This document shows, piece after piece, positions 24,001 to 34,800 of a DNA stretch of 64,000 bases (position 1 is its first letter; every line of letters starts with the position of its first letter). Origin of the DNA: Capitulum mitella (Eukaryota > Arthropoda > Thecostraca > Pollicipedomorpha > Pollicipedidae); assembly GCA_030062745.1 (NCBI GenBank), contig CP099839.1:3953115-4017114 (forward strand), read 5' to 3'. The translations under genes and the position numbers were made by a program. The notes under the pieces are model-generated. The model was not told the origin of the DNA and made no database searches. It saw only the letters and a program-made list of their open reading frames with translations.

Positions 24001-25878
24001 TCGTAACCCTTATATTTTGTCATTCTTATTGCGGGGCTTTTTGCGTCGCAATAATTCATAATTCATAGTTCATAATAATTCGTAAGGGGATTCGGGTTGT
24101 ACAGGGATCTTTTCAAAATCTCCATTCCTCGATCGACTGAGGAAGAGCAGAGCTATCAAGTTGGGTGTGAGTCTGTCAGTGAAGCACTCAAGGGAACAGA
24201 GATCGATCTCATACTGAAATTAGTGTTTTGTAATCTCTGACTAGTCGACATCACCGATCGTTCTCATGTACGTAGTGTCACAGTTTCATTCAATTTATAA
24301 CGACAGATATAGACTACTAGCAAATATACGGACGAAATGCTGTGGAAGATGCTTCTCGTATGAAAAGTTTAAGTAGAAACGAAGTGTTACGTGGTTTTCT
24401 TGCTGCCAAGGATTATTTGTACGTATATGTTTACTCACGATCGTTGACATGCTGGAGAGGTGCCGCATGGATCGGTCACCATTTTTAGAAAACCATCCCA
24501 ATGGAGGCAGATGCCAGCTGCAGCAATTCCTGGTTGTAGCATGCGTGTACCATGTTCACAGATTTGTCAGTAGCCGCCTCGCCAGGTTCTCCGTGTGGAC
24601 CGTGGACAAGCTGCTGATGCGGCCGTTCATCATCAATCACCTCCGCCGGCGCGGGATCCAGGTGAGACAGCTCGAGGTCCTGCTGTCGCTCGGACGTCTG
24701 GTCGGCTTTGCGGCTCTTGTGTGAGTTCAGCTCGGGGCAGTGGTGCAGCCAGGCTTTCATTTCGGGAGGGCACAGATGTCGGAACGGGGTTCGCGCCCCC
24801 AGTGGGCCCCCATAAGAACCAAAAAAGGTTTCGTGCATTTCATTTCCGCAGGCCGCGAAGATGGAAGGCACGAAATGCGGGGGATCCTTCGGGCTGGAAA
24901 GTTTTGTTGGAGAGTCTTGTGAAGAAATGGGTAGAAATGCATTGCTTGGTCAAAATTTTGTAGTGATTCCCAACGTTAGTCCGTTCGGCGAAAAGTCATT
25001 CTCACAATTTCCTGATGGTGGAGTTGCAAAATAATGCTTTTGGGAGTTCTTAATTTCGCGGCTTCTGGCACCGCAGACGTGGCGACCCAGAAACGAAAAA
25101 CAGACCCTTAGCACACGGGCTCCGAACCGAGCATGGGGCGCCCGACAGTCGTTGGGTGCAGCTGGTACAGGGCCTTGCTCCTGACGCACACCGTTTTCCC
25201 TGTCACGAGCACCGGGCCCCTGACACGAGGGTCAGGTCGCCAGCATTACGGAGCCAGGGTTTTGGGCCTCTGACACGGACATCGGGGCCTGTCACCATCT
25301 GGCATTTTTAAATTGTAATAAGGCGGATTTTGCGACCGCGCGCTTCTGGCGCTGGGGTCCTCTACAAAGTTTTGGGAGGGGCACGTGCGCACTGTGCCCC
25401 GCTCTGGCTCTGGCTGGCTCGGGAGCTCAGAATCTGCCGCCTGCGTCGGCGTCGGACGAGCGGCCGCCGCCGTGGCCGTTCGTCTGTCAGTCCGCCGGTG
25501 GAACTCAGGTCCCGCAGGAGCTGAGCTGTGACTACAGCCGGCCCAGCCTGGCCTCAGGGTCAGCGTGCCTTGCCGGACTGCTGTGGTCATGTGGACTCCA
25601 CGAACATCCGCCGGCGACTGCGGACTGAGATGACGCCTCTGACTCGCCCCCCCCCCCCTCAGGTGTATCTGTGGGTGCTGAACTCGGAAGACGAGTACCG
25701 TCGAGCGTTCGAGCTGGGCGCCACGGGAGTCATGACGGACTACCCGTCCCGGCTGCGCGCCTTCCTGCTCGACAACCCGCAGTATTCGTGCGTCGTGCGC
25801 GGCGGCAAGCAGCCAACGTCACGTCACCGACCCGACCACCAGCCGGCCGAACCCGAGTCATTCAAACCATCGGTCTGA
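21079..25878 (+). CDS. GDPD1: GDPD1-type glycerophosphodiester phosphodiesterase (lysophospholipase D), 5' exon missing
   Basis: Members of this family (GDPD1/GDE4, GDPD3/GDE7) are membrane-anchored lysophospholipases D that release lysophosphatidic acid or N-acylethanolamine. Exons 21079-21263, 21955-22268, 23164-23297, 24571-24661 and 25663-25878 join in phase to give 313 residues from a split codon before AVVECGTDMLELD. Seen: CGTDMLELDCQLTLDGQVVV followed by AHDPDL (metal and catalytic region), ELKYADLPPL, GGIPLLREVFQRFPDTPIN, VDIKVDS, LTVWGNRSS, VGLLPFLPLREAFFEVPMPS, HLRRRGIQ joined to VYLWVLNSEDEYRRAF, and ELGATGVMTDYP. The exon with the N-terminal membrane anchor and catalytic HRG...ENT motif is not seen upstream. 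The second exon adds about 40 residues (ILRYGENLLRGDRV...) absent from human GDPD1, because its only phase-compatible acceptor is at 21954. The last acceptor follows a C-rich tract. Confidence 0.92.
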
Positions 25879-27480
25879 GTCTGAGTCTCTCTCTGACTCC
25901 TCCCTCCATTTCCTGACCCTGACTCTCCCTGTTTCCCTGCTCATCCGTGACGCCTGTCCACCTCCTGGGTCCTTCCTGTTTCCCTACTCGCCCCGTGGTT
26001 CCTGTTGCATTCCTTCTCCCCTCCCCCGGACAGCCCTGATCTCTGTTGCTGCTGGCTCCTCCCTGGCCCCGTGCCGGCCCGGCAGACGCTGCCTTGTTGG
26101 AAGGCCGGGGCTGACAGTGTGAGCGCCCGCTGGCCGGAGTTGTCGACGCGTACGCCGCCGGCCCAGCCGACCGGCTCCGCTTCACAGGGAACCCGCCGTC
26201 CACAGAGTGGCGGTACCACGGGCCCGCGGTACCGCCGGAGGGTACACGGCCCCGTTGTACCGCCGGAGGATATACGGGCCCATCGTCCGTTAAGAGCAGG
26301 CGCGCGCCCGCACCGAATGGAGATGACCGGTGCCGTTTGTGAAGCCGGCTGTTGATTGACACAGGACCGCCGGAACACGTGCGGAACAAGATCAGCTGTT
26401 TTCTTAGGACTAGTCAGTCTTGTGTAGTGCATTGTCGGCCATACTCTATTGGCGGCCTATATCTAGTCAGTTTTACCGTATGTTCAGGTTTTTTGAGTGG
26501 TCTGGAGAACGTTAGTAACAGCCAAGAGAATTCAGGCGGCTCATTAGCGCTTAGTTTTGACCTAAAGAGATAAATATCTAGTCTGCATAGCCTGTCTTAG
26601 ATATGAATGTTAAGTCTGCTTTCCGAGTCGGACAGGACGGAGTAGGAGTATCTTGTGTGTATTCGACACTTTTGTAGATTCAACCGCACTTATACTTTTA
26701 CGTACATTTGGACGATCTCGTGACTGACAGCTCCATTCACGCATCTTTGGAGACCCGAAGCATTCCACTGGAAGTGTCCAGTTCAGATGTTGTCCAAGAG
26801 AAAGGGCCAGTGCCGGCAGTAAAGCGAAGTCGTGTATCCGTGTGCGGTATTTCAGGGCGTCACCGCTGGCCATGCGGTCGCGCGGCGCGTGGTTCTCTCC
26901 TGCGTCTGGTGTTCGTGTGGAGCGGACGTCACCGCTGGCTGCGGGCCCCGTGAAGACAGCTGCATGTCTACGGCTGTCACGTGTTAATCACGCACACGGT
27001 TATTCTGGGCACAGAATGCCCGGCGAACGGTATTATCTCTGGAAATGAACTGTGATTTGGTTGTTTCGGGTACCAGATGCGGTCACACATGGGCTGGATT
27101 TTGTTGCGGTGGGACACCTGTTGCGGCTGTGGTGCCGGGAATTGTTTGGTGATATAGGTTTCCCATGTGACGGGGATGAAGGTTGTGAGCGTGAGATCAT
27201 AGCAATGTCCGCGTACGTTTACAATGGCCGCTGATCTTTGCGACCTATCCAGTAGTGTTTTTATAGATCCGAACTACTTCTCGCCAGTTCCTGCTCAGCC
27301 ATCGCCAGTTAATATACTAAATGCCGTGGACGAGAGATGTGTTTGGGCCCGAACTTTACCGGTCGGTTGCTGTGCTAAGGAATGGATGTTCTGTCGGTTG
27401 TCTTGTACCTAGTCAGCGTCCTTTGGTTCGTATTCATCACATATAACATGGATTTCCAACAACTCAAAATAGGTTCATAT
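25879..27480. other. Intergenic between convergent GDPD1 and LEMD3
   Basis: Holds the GDPD1 3' UTR and ordinary spacer. At about 26200-26285 a short GC-rich run repeats gtaccgccggagg-like motifs. Open frames around 26.0-26.4 and 27.2-27.4 kb show no family resemblance. I see no other gene here. Confidence 0.5.
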
Positions 27481-27486
27481 TTTATT
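27481..27486 (-). terminator. AATAAA polyadenylation signal, probably LEMD3
   Basis: TTTATT on the plus strand is AATAAA on the LEMD3 strand. It is the first clear hexamer downstream of the LEMD3 stop (28864) and would give a 3' UTR of about 1.4 kb. That UTR would include the 34-bp minisatellite and the GC-rich block at 27.55-28.3 kb, whose conflicting open frames I could not assign to a protein. Confidence 0.4.
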
Positions 27487-28430
27487 CAGTGCAGCCGACG
27501 TCAAAACTGAGTACGAGTGTAGTGAATCACCAGTGACATGATCTAAACGGATGATCTGTTTTTGGAATATCCGAGCGCGGACGAGCGACCTCTTCACTCC
27601 GACTTGGCGAGGACGTCAGCGGCCAGACACCAGGTTCCGGGACAAACCACGGCCGGTCGGCGGAGGGTCCCCTCCGTACAGCGGCGTCGGCCCGGCCAGC
27701 ACCATATCGAGGTCACGCGCCCTCCGCGTACCGCCGGCCGGCCTCCGCCCGCCGGCCCATTGTACTGTAGAACCAACGACGCGCTCTCCTCCACAGCCTG
27801 ACGGGTGCACAGGTAGGCGCTGGCGGCCTCATAAGGCGGCGGCCGTCCGGTCACGGGCGGCCGCAGCCGGCTGCCGCTTCACGCCCTCCGCCGCGGTACC
27901 GGGCGCCGGGCAGACAGCCGCCGGCTCTTATCTCCAGGCAGCTGGAGACAGCCGCGCCGCCGGCGCCCGCCGAGGCCTTGTAGCGGAGCGCAGGGAACGT
28001 GAGCCGACTCCCGCCTGCCGACCTTTCCTCGGACCGCGGCGGCGCCGGCCGGCCAACCAGGCCTCCCACGGCGCCCCGTAGGTAACCCAAAAGCCAGGGC
28101 GGTCGTGCCTCGCGTGATCGCCAATGTCGACAGCACTCATTCAAAGTGTCGCCCCGCCAGATTGCAAAACCCCATCGGGAGACTTTCCGAGCTACCACTG
28201 CTAAAAAACGGGCCCGACTGGCAACCAACGCGCAAACGCCAAACGGGCAAACGCACACTACACGCGCACAACCGAGCCCGCCCGTTCAGAAGGCACAGTT
28301 ATCATGGAGACGCACGACTGGCGGTCGCCGGGCGAGCGGCTGCCAGCACCACTCGGTCGCCATCTGGAGTCGCCGACAGACGCTCCCGCCCGGGTACGGT
28401 CAGCGGGCCACTGTCTCAAGTACCAGGTCC

Positions 28431-28750
28431 AGCTGCAGGCGAGTCGGGCCGCAGCGCCAGACCCAGCTGCAGACGAGTCGGGCCGCGGCGCCAGACCCAG
28501 CTGCAGGCGAGTCGGGCCGCGGCGCCAGACCCAGCTGCAGGCGAGTCGGGCCGCGGCGCCAGACCCAGCTGCAGGCGTGTCGGGCCGCGGCGCCAGACCC
28601 AGCTGCAGGCGTGTCGGGCCGCAGCGCCAGACCCAGCTGCAGGCGTGTCGGGCCGCAGCGCCAGACCCAGCTGCAGGCGTGTCGGGCCGCAGCGCCAGAC
28701 CCAGCTGCAGACGAGTCGGGCCGCAGCGCCAGACTCAGCTGTACAGACGG
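28431..28750. repeat. 34-bp minisatellite downstream of LEMD3 stop
   Basis: The motif agctgcag recurs at 28431, 28465, 28499 and every 34 bases to 28703, with a degraded copy at 28737. The unit is GC-rich (cgagtcgggccgcagcgcc core) with an a/t and an a/g variant position. Because 34 is not a multiple of 3, long open frames through it cycle through three peptide registers and are not evidence of coding. It lies in the presumed LEMD3 3' UTR. A short (AGGTC)n run follows at 28829-28857. Confidence 0.9.
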
Positions 28751-28863
28751 CGGGCGCCGCCCTTCAAAAGAACGGCGCACCGCTGACCGGACACACTCTC
28801 CGACGGCCAGCCGCCCCGGTCCGGCCACGTCAGGTCAGGTCAGGTCAGGTCAGGTCGGCGGGC

Positions 28864-31800
28864 TCAGTCGTCCTCGGCCTGCGGCCGTTTCAGGGCGGTC
28901 AGCGAACGGCGCAGCTGGTTGGAGGGCCGCAGCGGCTCTGTGGCGCCCACGGCGTCCGGGTACCGCTCGTGGTACCGCTCCAGCCGGATGAACTTCACCG
29001 ACACCAGCCGGCCTGCCGGCGACGCCGGAAACACCGACCGCTGATCAGCCGCCGGCAATCTAACACCCACAAACCTCAGAAAACACGAGCTAAAGCGAGA
29101 CAAGGGTGAAACGGCATTTCTGCAGCCTGGTAAACATCATGAAAACATCTGTACTTCGCGCTATGAGCGGAGCCAAGACAACGACGGAAAACGTGAACGT
29201 TGCACGTCACGGAAATCCCGGAACTCCAGCAACAAGCTTCTGGACTGTTATGACTAAATGTATTACTGGTCTCTCAAAACCGTTTAAAACGTGCAAAAAC
29301 ATACTGTGCCACCTTCCCTTTGTGACTGACACAATGTTTCACCGACAAGAACAATAAGCGCTTTCAGCAGCGACCCCAAACAACAGTACCAGAAGAGCAA
29401 TGCTTCTGACGCGATGTCAGACACACCTGACGAACCAAAAGTGCCGTCAACGGCAGCCAGCTCACCGTCAAACCAGCAGCCCTGGATCCGCTTGAAGGCG
29501 CTGAGGGCGTCGTCGTCCGAACGACACTTCACGTAGACGAGGCCTTCGGTGTTCCGCTCGTCCACAGCCATGTGCAGCACCACAACGTCCTCACACTTCT
29601 CCAGCAGGGCGTCCCGAATCTCCTGCATCCAGGCCGTGCCTGTTTCACTGCGGAATACAGTGGCGGCGCGTGACGGGCGGTCCTCGTGCTGTCTCGCGCC
29701 GGAACCATCGAAACCCAGCCCCGACCCAGGACACCACGGGGCAAGGCCGAACCAGCCTGGTTCCGGTCACAGGACACCTGGAGGAGACCAAACCCAGCAA
29801 GCCGCGGTTACAGAACACCTGTGGGTTAGATCAGACCACTGGAGGATCCGGGGGTAGAGGGGAGTGCAGGGCATCGAGACCATGCCCCCCTTTTTGTTGG
29901 AAAAGGGGGCGCCAACATGTCTTGGCCATCCTTTTCGAACGGAATGGTAATTTTCGAAACGTTTTTTAAACTCATGTTTATTTTCGAAAACGGCGAAACC
30001 AAGTGGCCGGAAACCAGGAAGAAATCAACTTTCTGGGGTACGTTAGATTACACGGACGGAGCTTCGGCCCCTTCCCTTAACGCACACGATCTGGATCCGC
30101 CCTTGGACCAGACGTAGCCGATTTACACAGGTGACTATACACGAACGTCAACAAAGCGAATCGAGTGATACGGCGCAGTCTTCTGCGCCCGGTGAGTTCA
30201 CACAGCGCGCACTGGCGTCCCCAACGGCCCACTCTCGGCAGTAAAAAAACACCCCCCGGGGGGAAAAAAAAGAAAAAAAATTTTTTTTTTTTCCTTCTTT
30301 TTTTTTATAATAAAATTATATAATTGGTTGGCTTTTTTTTGTTTTAAAAAAATTTTTTTTCCTTTAAATTTTTGTTTAAAAAAACGCGGAAAGGAAGCCA
30401 GCTCCGTCCACTCCCATCGTGCTGCACCTGTATGCCTGGTACGACAGTAAGTACCAGTCCTTCGAGATCCATATATTTACAGACGACAACTTTTGGGGTG
30501 GAACATTGTGCGTTTTCGACCATTTTCATTCACAGTGAATGGAAGACCAGGCTGAAAACCTTGTGAATCAATGTCCAGCAAGCTGTGGTGGCTCGGGAAT
30601 GTGAAGTTTTGTAACATTCATACTGGAGTTCGAAACGAAGAAAGCCTGTCTGTCACATGACGCCTGGGAGGAACTCAACAATGACCGGGATCAACAGAGC
30701 GGGAGGCGCGGGCAGCCGTGAGCGGCCGTCACTCACCAGGACGGGTCGAACATGTGCCGGATCTTCAGACACGGAGTCCGGGTGTGGACCGGCGTGTTGA
30801 CGCCGCTGCTGGTCTGGAAGGCCTGGCCCAGCCAGACGCGGCGGCGCCCGGCCGCGGCGGCCGCCGCTGACGACGAGGGCAGCCACCGCCAGACGGGCTG
30901 CGATTCGCCGGCCACCAGGACGCACTCTTCCCTCACCTGCCGACACAGGCCGACTGCACGTTTACTGTACCGGTCACGGTATCGGCCACCAGAATACACT
31001 CCTCCCTCACCTGCCGACACAGGCCGACTGCACGTCTACTGTACCGGCCAACGACACAGACCTGATACACGGTTACTGCACCGGTCCCCAACAAAGGCGA
31101 GACGCACGGTCACGGTATCGGCCAACAGCACGCACTTCTCCCGAGCCAACCGACACAGGCCTAACACACAGCCACCGCAACCACCGCACCGGCCACCGGA
31201 ACGCACTCCTCCCGAATCTGCCAGCACAGGTCCAACACAAGTTCACCGCGCTGGCTACCAGCAAAGGCCCGGCTCGGCCACTGAAGATCCAAACATAACG
31301 CTGACGCTCTGATTCAAGCGCTGACGAAGGGCGACGCGCCACACAGTCTGTCAGCGGCGGGCTGGCGGTGCCGGCCCGGTATCGGCTCCACTTACCCTGC
31401 TCTCCCGGTCGCGGATGAAGCGGACTGCGCGCTGCCACAGCGCCGTCTTCTGCCGATTGCAGCGCTCGGCCGGGGTCAGCAACTGGTCACGGACGTGGTC
31501 CACCGCGACGTACGGCTGAAAACACCGCACAAGCTCGTCACTTTTAACACACGTAACTTCAACAAACTTCCGCGTGACATCGCAGCATTTGTTCCAGAGC
31601 GGTTCCGCATCGATGTTATTATTTTTATTTCTAGTTTTTATTCTTTACTTTTACGTGATATGTACTAGATGCTGATGTGCTATGATGCGATAAATATGTG
31701 ATCTGGTATGTACGTGACTAACCTTGTTTGCTCCTTAACCATGTGACACGGGGCTGTATAGCGACCACCACGGTGGATAACCCTAAGAAACACAGTAAAA

Positions 31801-34800
31801 TACAATACGGACGGAGTCCACTGCTACGTACGGCTGAAAACGCCGCACAAGATCATTCGAATGTGGTCCCCGATCCGTTCACGTGAAAAGCTTGAAAACA
31901 TTTCCCATCTGTCACGGAATGGGTGAAAATTGATTTTTTAGGGAAAGCGAATGATTCGCAGCCAGCCGTTCCACAAAGTTCTCCACCAGTTATTCGTCAC
32001 GGATGCCCGCCAACCCAACAACCCGGAGCATCCCGAGACGTGAGGAACACTGCTTGCCTTGTCGGTACCAGTCGAAGACAAACTGTGCTGCTTGACGACC
32101 TCCATGATATCCTCCACCATCTGGAAAAGCTCCTGTTGCTGCCGATGACGGTACCGCCTCCAGCTCGACAGCACAGCTCGTAAGGCCAGGGCCAATGCGA
32201 TCACTGTAAAACAGCCACAGTATCGTCACCGTTCCACGTTCTTCATGCGGTGCCAACCGCAGCTCTTGCCTCCTCAGCATAAGCCAACAGTAACAATGGC
32301 GCCGAATGCTTGGAACTAATGAACAGCGGTAAAAGACACGACGTACCACGTTCACGCAGCGCAGCAACTGTCGGGGAGCAGGGGAACACGGCAAGACTGT
32401 CCACACAAGGCTTTCCAAACAACTACCACTCATAGCCATGACCATCACGAGAAGAAAGAGCAAAACAGGCAGTCAACACCAAACAGCAGCACATAATGAC
32501 TATCAGCCAACATAACCATAAAGAAGAATTAAGTAAGACTACGCAACATACTTCCAAAGCTTATCGTCAATGTAACGTAGACAAACCCCATGGGACGTTC
32601 ATGGGGTTACAACACAGACGCCACGATACAAAGGACCGACAATGTGACATGCTAACCCGCTTGGACCGTTACAGAAACCTTTAACACCACACAGCAATGC
32701 ACATGGCCACATGCATTGCTCCAGCTGTAATGGCGGCGACAAAGTCCCACGAACCGCCGATACAACTCGGTGACACAGCTGTAGTGACTACAAACACCAG
32801 AAAGCAACACGCCGTCACGGATCAGCAACCCTTCCCAAACAAAAGGATCACCAGCGAAAGACAGAGACACAACAGCAGCGGCTGTCCACAGCCCGTGAAC
32901 CGCCCGAGCCACCACGTGGCCCCGGACCAAACCAGCAGATGAAATCGCCACGGCGGCTGGTCAAGCCACTTACCGGTGCCCAGCGTGCCGGCCCAGTGGA
33001 CGAGACGGAGGAGTGTGGCGGCGATGCGGCACAGCCAGGGCGTCGACACGCCCTCGGCCCACATGGCCCCGTCCTGCGCCTGCAGGTCGGCGCGCAGGCC
33101 CAGCTGGCCGTTGTACGCCACCACGACGGCCAGGTCCCGCAGCAGGTCCTGGCGGCGGCACGGCGGCGCGCTACAGGCGGAGACGTCGGCCCGGCCGGCC
33201 CGGTCCGGACCAAACCGTGGCCAGTTAAAGCCCCCACACGGCGCCGCCCGCGCCAGCACGATCTCAGCCTGGGGGTTCGCCCACAGCGGCCGCCGCGGCC
33301 GTCCAATACTCGCCTCTGCCACCGGACAGCCGTTAAGGGCCGCAGACAAGTTGCGGGCCTCACACGCCCGCTGCCGGCGCAGTCGTTACGAGCCGGAGAC
33401 AGCGGTCACAGGCCGCATTAACAGCTGCCGCTGAAGGGCCACAGAGAGCGCCTTTACGGGCCATCACGCAACCGTCAAGGGCCGCACAGTGTGGCCAAAT
33501 TCAGCCAGTTGGGTGTCAAGGGATTTAATTCATGAAATAAAAGAATATCAATTTATGCTGCAGGACGAATTACAGGTGGCAATTCAGGGCCAAGGCAGGA
33601 ACAAGTCTGACAGCATGAGCTTCAAGCTACATCCTTGACACCTACCTGACTAAATTTGGCCACATTAGGGTCGCACCAGAGGTCTTAACGGGCCACAGAC
33701 AGCCGTTACGGACCCCACACAGCCGTTAGGAGCCACACTAACAGCCGTAACGGGCCACACGGACAGCTACCATAGGTCAAAGTCGCGACGGACCACAGAT
33801 ACAGCCTTTACAGGCGGCAGATAGCCGACACGGGCCGCAGACGGCGTCGTCTCGGCAGCGACTGCTGCTGGACGCGGCCGGCGGGGTCGGGGTCGGGCGT
33901 TACCGTCTGTTCGATGTCGACCGCGCGCGCCAGCTCCGTCAGCGGCACGGTGCGGTTCTCGCGGCGGCCGCAGAGGGCGTCCCGGGCGGCGGCCACCAGC
34001 GCCGGCTGCACGGCCGCCAGCAGCTGGACGGCAGACTCCAGCCGCTCCCGCTCCACGCAGCCCAGCTCTAGGCCGGGCTGACCGCAGATTGGGAACATGG
34101 CCACTGCCGGCACGAGGGTCAGTTCAGGCCCGCCATAAAACGACAGGAAACAAACACACGGCCACTGCCGGCCACAGGGATCAGCCCTGACACACGGCAA
34201 AACAGCAGGACACAAAAACACAAAGTTGCTGCTGGGCACAGGGATCAGCTCTGACCAAATATAAAAAAGCAGGGAACACAAACACACAGCCAGTCCTGCT
34301 GTTTTTCAGAAAGAAAAAAACATGAAATAGAAAAACAGAAATGGAAATAGAAACGCAAATACAAATAGAAAAACAGCAGGACACAGAAACACGGTCAGTC
34401 AGCAGTGAAATCAAGTCAGACACAAGGTACAACAGTAGGAAACAAACTGCCAGCCAGAGGGGTCAGCTCTGACCAACTGTAAAAAAGCCAGAAACAGAAA
34501 CATACAGCCACTGCCGGCCAGTGATCAGCTCTGACCTACGGTAAAACAGCAGGACACAGAAACACGGTCACTGTCAGCAGTGAAATCAAGTCAGACACAA
34601 GGTACAACAGCAGGAAACAAACACACGGCCACCGCCGACCAGAGGGATCGGCTCTGACCCTCTGGTAAAACAGGAAACATAAACACACAGCCACTGCCGG
34701 CCACAGTGATCAGCTCTGACCTACGGTAAAACAGGACACAGAAACCGTCAATGCCTGGCTTAATTCAGACTTGACATGCCGCAGCAGCAAACAAGTGGCT

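Noticed and set aside
27551-28260. Long open frames on both strands in the GC-rich block
   Set aside because: Several frames are open at once and none resembles a protein family. The block probably lies in the LEMD3 3' UTR.
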